A stretch of DNA of 64,000 nucleotides from Rhizodiscina lignyota. Lineage: Eukaryota > Ascomycota > Dothideomycetes > Aulographales > Rhizodiscinaceae. Position 1 is the first letter of the stretch. Every line of letters begins with the position of its first letter. Made by a program: the position numbers and the translations under genes. The stretch lies in contig ML978122.1 of NCBI GenBank assembly GCA_010015805.1, forward strand, positions 964,453-1,028,452, written 5' to 3'. The notes below the pieces were generated by a model. That model did no database searches, had not been told where the DNA came from, and saw nothing but the letters and a program-made list of their open reading frames with translations. Shown here one piece after another: positions 61,151 through 64,000 of the stretch.

Positions 61151-63988
61151 TCAAGACGCAAGCTGTTCCTTTTCCTTGGCCTTCCAGAACATCATGAGAC
61201 GGCTGATGCGATTGCGCTTCTTGTTGCTCTTGCCCTCCTCGCCGCGAGAAGACCCGTGCTCCGACTGCGGCCTCGACTCTATTGACAGTTTGCTCTTCTC
61301 TGCGAACGAGCCACCCATCAGCCGTGACAAGCTTCCGATACTTCCTCGCTTCCGCGTGCGCTCCGGTCCAGCACTTGGTATGGAGCTCACTGAGATTGAG
61401 CGAGTATCAGGCATGCCTTGGCTGTACTGCGCCAGAGGATGCTGCGGGCTGGTCATTGTCGAGCGGCTGCTTGTAAGGGAAGGCACGTCGTCCACAGAGA
61501 CGCGGTACTCGGGACCAGGTTCTCCCAGGATGGACGAGTTGACCGTACGGTTGTCGGTGATGGACGAGGTGGCTGTTCCTACGCGAGGAGTTTCGAATGA
61601 GTTGCGGCTACCACGATGATAGTCTGGAGTCGAAAGTGGCGAGGAAGCGAGGGTATCAGGAGTCATGATGGACGGTGGTGCCAAAGGTAAGTTGAGCTTC
61701 ATCAGCGGAGGCGGCTGCTTCGTCTCGTCCTCACTCATGGTTGGCGTGATCGTGGAATCAGAGTCCTTCGTGAGCGAAGATGCTCTTGGCTCCTCGTAAT
61801 CTTCAACCACTTCCACCGGGCTGGGATCCCGAATCAGAGTGGTGCTCTCCGGGAGTTGAGCGTTATTAGGAGTCTGCAGTGGCGCAATGCTCGCCCGTTC
61901 CACAGACACGCTTCCGAGCTTCTCAGCACTCTTGCTGTGATCAGTTGAAATGCCGAGACCTGCGTCAAAAGTCCAGGCCGTACCAGACTTCTGTTTGTCC
62001 GTTGCGGAATCATGCATGTGAGCCCCCTTTCTGGAGCCATCAAGCGCCTCTGCGGAACTCGCCTTTTGTACTACCTGCCTCACCGGCTTCTTGCTGTCGT
62101 ACTCTTCTTCCTCGTCCTCTTCGAACACATCCGCCATTGTTGACGCGTTACCCATCTTCATTCGCATGTCGAATGGTGCCAGTTCTGGGGCGCTCTCTGT
62201 TCTCCGGTGTTGCTGTCCGAGACCTGGGAGACCGGTACCGAAGGAGCCGCTGTGCATGCTTCGACGAGTGATAGTAGTGCGAGGGAAAGTACGAGAACCA
62301 ATAGGCGGCGTATTGAACGGTCCGAGAGCTGCGTCCAGGTCAATGATGGGGCTCATGGCGTCGGAACCGAACGAGCCATCAGATGGAGTGCTGTCAGCCA
62401 TAAAGTTCGATCCGTATTGAGGTGTGGTGGCCTGGATCGGTGAGGTCACAATGTCGATGGTGTTGTCAGCATCAAAGTTGGCAACAACATTGAAATCCAC
62501 GCCAGCCGGAGTAGGAGGTACAGGTGGTGGAGGCTCTTGCTCAACAGGCGACGATTGTCCTTCAGTCGGCGTCTTCGGTCGATGTCGCAATGGGATCAAC
62601 GAATGTGCCCATGATCGAACTTTGCGTGGCCTCCTATCACAGTCGATTTTGTTTCCAAGCGCACGCTCATCGACAGTATCCTCTTGGCTATCGTCACCCT
62701 CTTGTGGGAGTGCTGGTGTATCCGGAGGCGTGACGATCAGGCTGGGCTCCGAGCGACTGGAAAGAGACATTGCTGACTGAGGCCTCGAGTTGCGTCGCTG
62801 GTCGAACCAGCCGGAAAAGCGCTTCTTTTGCTGACTCTTTGACTTGACAGGACTGCCGCACGGAGGCGTGGTTGCAGTAGGAGACTCGGTTGCCGCTGCA
62901 GATTTAGGTCTCTCAGGCAACATCAGAGTACGACCGAACTGCTCCCTTGTAGAGCCAATGGACTCCAGAGCATCGTCCGCAGTGCTTGGTCTGCCACCCA
63001 TATTCTCGTCTTCGAACGTTGTCTGGAGTGACGGTCGGCCCAACTTCACGGATGACGATGGACTGGCCGCACCGGCACTAATCACAGAGGAAAGACTGCC
63101 GTTGACAGAATGACCTCTGATGGTTGACAAGGAGCTCTCCGTTTCTGACGAAATGGTCGAAAGCGGACGAATGTACTCGACGCGTTCAGAGAAGCCAACT
63201 CGCGTGCGAGGAACAACACCTTTAGGAGGAGACTCTGCACCGTCAGATGGAGTGGCCTGATCATCCGTGGAAGTCATCCTCAATTCCGTCTGAGACGCGC
63301 TCCTCCGAGACTGCGGGGCGAAGAACTTGTTGTCGTTCTCGAGTGGTGTAACAGGTGCACTTCCACCGCGAGGCTGCGCATTCGCACTAGTCGGCTGTAA
63401 GATAGTTTGCAGGTCGTGACACGAGATTGCACCAGATCTTCTGTGGGCATGTCCACGCCTGCCGGCGGGAGGTCCCAAGCGAGTTGAAGAGCTGGGAGCA
63501 GGCAGAACACCATCACCTTTCGTCGGACTCGTGCTCATGAGACCCATTCCTCCGCCCTTGCCATCACCACCGATGAATTCGCTGCCTCCTCGCCTGTGTC
63601 TCATATGACTGGATGGAGTCGTTGGGATTGGAAGACTTGGGGAATGCGGAGGAGATTGTGGAGGAGGGGTTTTTGGTGATTGAGAGGCTGGGATCATTCC
63701 CGACGGATTGAACGTGAAATTCGGCAGAGCGCTCACAGATCTTCGTTGACTGATGCTTCGGGACTGTGCGTGCGTCGGCTTCGACATCTGTGCAGACATT
63801 GGGCGTCTTGAACTCGGTGCGAGCGCGTCACTGTCGGGTGCACGCGCCGGGAAGGTGAAATCTGGATTCGGGATCATCTCTGTAGAGGTGATGCTGGATC
63901 CAGACCTGTGAGAGTAGACTGCAGATCCCATCGACTGGTTGTCGAAGTCTGAGAAGGTTGGAGGGAGAGTGGTGGAAATTTCCGCCAT
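61151..63988 (-). CDS. Long Ser/Pro-rich protein (cell wall proline-rich type)
   Basis: Single exon, 945 residues, starting 12 bases inside the right edge of the window. Most of it is disordered and rich in Ser, Pro and Thr, with many SP/TP and RxxS sites. Short conserved islands are visible: RRGHAHRRSGAISCHDLQ, VGFSERVEYIRPLSTISSET, QQKKRFSGWFDQRRNSRPQS, RKVRSWAHSLIPLRHRPKT and the C-terminal NKKRNRISRLMMFWKAKEKE. I recognise this arrangement from Pezizomycotina proteins annotated as cell wall proline-rich. No signal peptide or membrane segment is seen, so a cytoplasmic location is more likely than the name suggests. The basic, amphipathic C-terminus could bind membranes. Function is unknown. 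Confidence 0.82.
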   Translation of the reverse strand: MAEISTTLPPTFSDFDNQSMGSAVYSHRSGSSITSTEMIPNPDFTFPARAPDSDALAPSSRRPMSAQMSKPTHAQSRSISQRRSVSALPNFTFNPSGMIPASQSPKTPPPQSPPHSPSLPIPTTPSSHMRHRRGGSEFIGGDGKGGGMGLMSTSPTKGDGVLPAPSSSTRLGPPAGRRGHAHRRSGAISCHDLQTILQPTSANAQPRGGSAPVTPLENDNKFFAPQSRRSASQTELRMTSTDDQATPSDGAESPPKGVVPRTRVGFSERVEYIRPLSTISSETESSLSTIRGHSVNGSLSSVISAGAASPSSSVKLGRPSLQTTFEDENMGGRPSTADDALESIGSTREQFGRTLMLPERPKSAAATESPTATTPPCGSPVKSKSQQKKRFSGWFDQRRNSRPQSAMSLSSRSEPSLIVTPPDTPALPQEGDDSQEDTVDERALGNKIDCDRRPRKVRSWAHSLIPLRHRPKTPTEGQSSPVEQEPPPPVPPTPAGVDFNVVANFDADNTIDIVTSPIQATTPQYGSNFMADSTPSDGSFGSDAMSPIIDLDAALGPFNTPPIGSRTFPRTTITRRSMHSGSFGTGLPGLGQQHRRTESAPELAPFDMRMKMGNASTMADVFEEDEEEEYDSKKPVRQVVQKASSAEALDGSRKGAHMHDSATDKQKSGTAWTFDAGLGISTDHSKSAEKLGSVSVERASIAPLQTPNNAQLPESTTLIRDPSPVEVVEDYEEPRASSLTKDSDSTITPTMSEDETKQPPPLMKLNLPLAPPSIMTPDTLASSPLSTPDYHRGSRNSFETPRVGTATSSITDNRTVNSSILGEPGPEYRVSVDDVPSLTSSRSTMTSPQHPLAQYSQGMPDTRSISVSSIPSAGPERTRKRGSIGSLSRLMGGSFAEKSKLSIESRPQSEHGSSRGEEGKSNKKRNRISRLMMFWKAKEKEQLAS

Positions 63989-64000
63989 TGTGGATGGCTG

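Noticed and set aside
1-64000. CRISPR array, bacterial operon, phage or retroelement copies
   Set aside because: No spaced direct repeats, no ribosome-binding sites and no reverse transcriptase, integrase or capsid motifs on either strand; introns show that the DNA is fungal nuclear.

Overview
This is a nuclear segment from a filamentous ascomycete (Pezizomycotina). Introns are mostly 47-75 bases with GTRNGT donors, CTNAC-type branch points and YAG acceptors. Genes lie on both strands, several proteins are Pezizomycotina-specific (Ams2-type GATA factor, DUF8004 protein, fungal F-box family, SidJ/DUF1749 esterase, proline-rich cell-wall-type protein), and there are no operons. The mix of families leans towards Dothideomycetes; that placement is an inference. 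I resolve 25 protein genes, most rebuilt by hand across splice sites so that the joined length is a whole number of codons and domain motifs continue across the junctions.

Layout. 0.4-10 kb, minus strand: F-box protein, PIF1 helicase, TIA-1/PUB1-type three-RRM protein. 10.2-17.8 kb: acidic coiled-coil protein (+), Ams2-like GATA factor (-), SmD2 (+), dihydroxyacetone kinase (-). 19-21.8 kb: DUF8004 protein (-), then a 2.7 kb gene-free block. 24.5-30 kb, plus strand: MARVEL membrane protein, secreted glutaminyl cyclase-like M28 protein, and an unrecognised 798-residue protein with a histone H1-like tail. 30-31.4 kb: relic of an SF1 (UPF1-like) helicase, a Tc1/mariner-type MITE and an old tandem duplication. 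31.5-40 kb: ubiquitin C-terminal hydrolase (-), SurE phosphatase (-), two NAD(P)-dependent reductases (+), a Pol III tRNA-like element and a SidJ-type esterase (-). 40.4-46.2 kb, minus: Cyk3-like transglutaminase-fold protein and a Zn2Cys6 factor. 48.9-56.4 kb: B-type cyclin (+), LSm3 (-), Yap1-binding-type protein (+), hydrophilin-like disordered protein (+). 56.5-64 kb, minus: PP2A activator (PTPA), GH72 glucanosyltransferase and a long proline/serine-rich protein.

Most genes are housekeeping: splicing and mRNA metabolism (SmD2, LSm3, PUB1), cell cycle and chromosomes (cyclin B, PIF1, Ams2-like, PTPA, Cyk3-like), ubiquitin (F-box, UCH) and cell wall (GH72, proline-rich). They are not arranged as a pathway, and I found no secondary-metabolite backbone enzyme, CRISPR array or intact transposon. 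The most unusual material is the 30-31.4 kb graveyard, the Pol III-like element at 38.4 kb, the unrecognised 27.6-30 kb gene, conservative Asp-to-Glu changes at presumed catalytic positions in two enzymes, and repeated use of very small first coding exons (7 to 21 nt in five genes).
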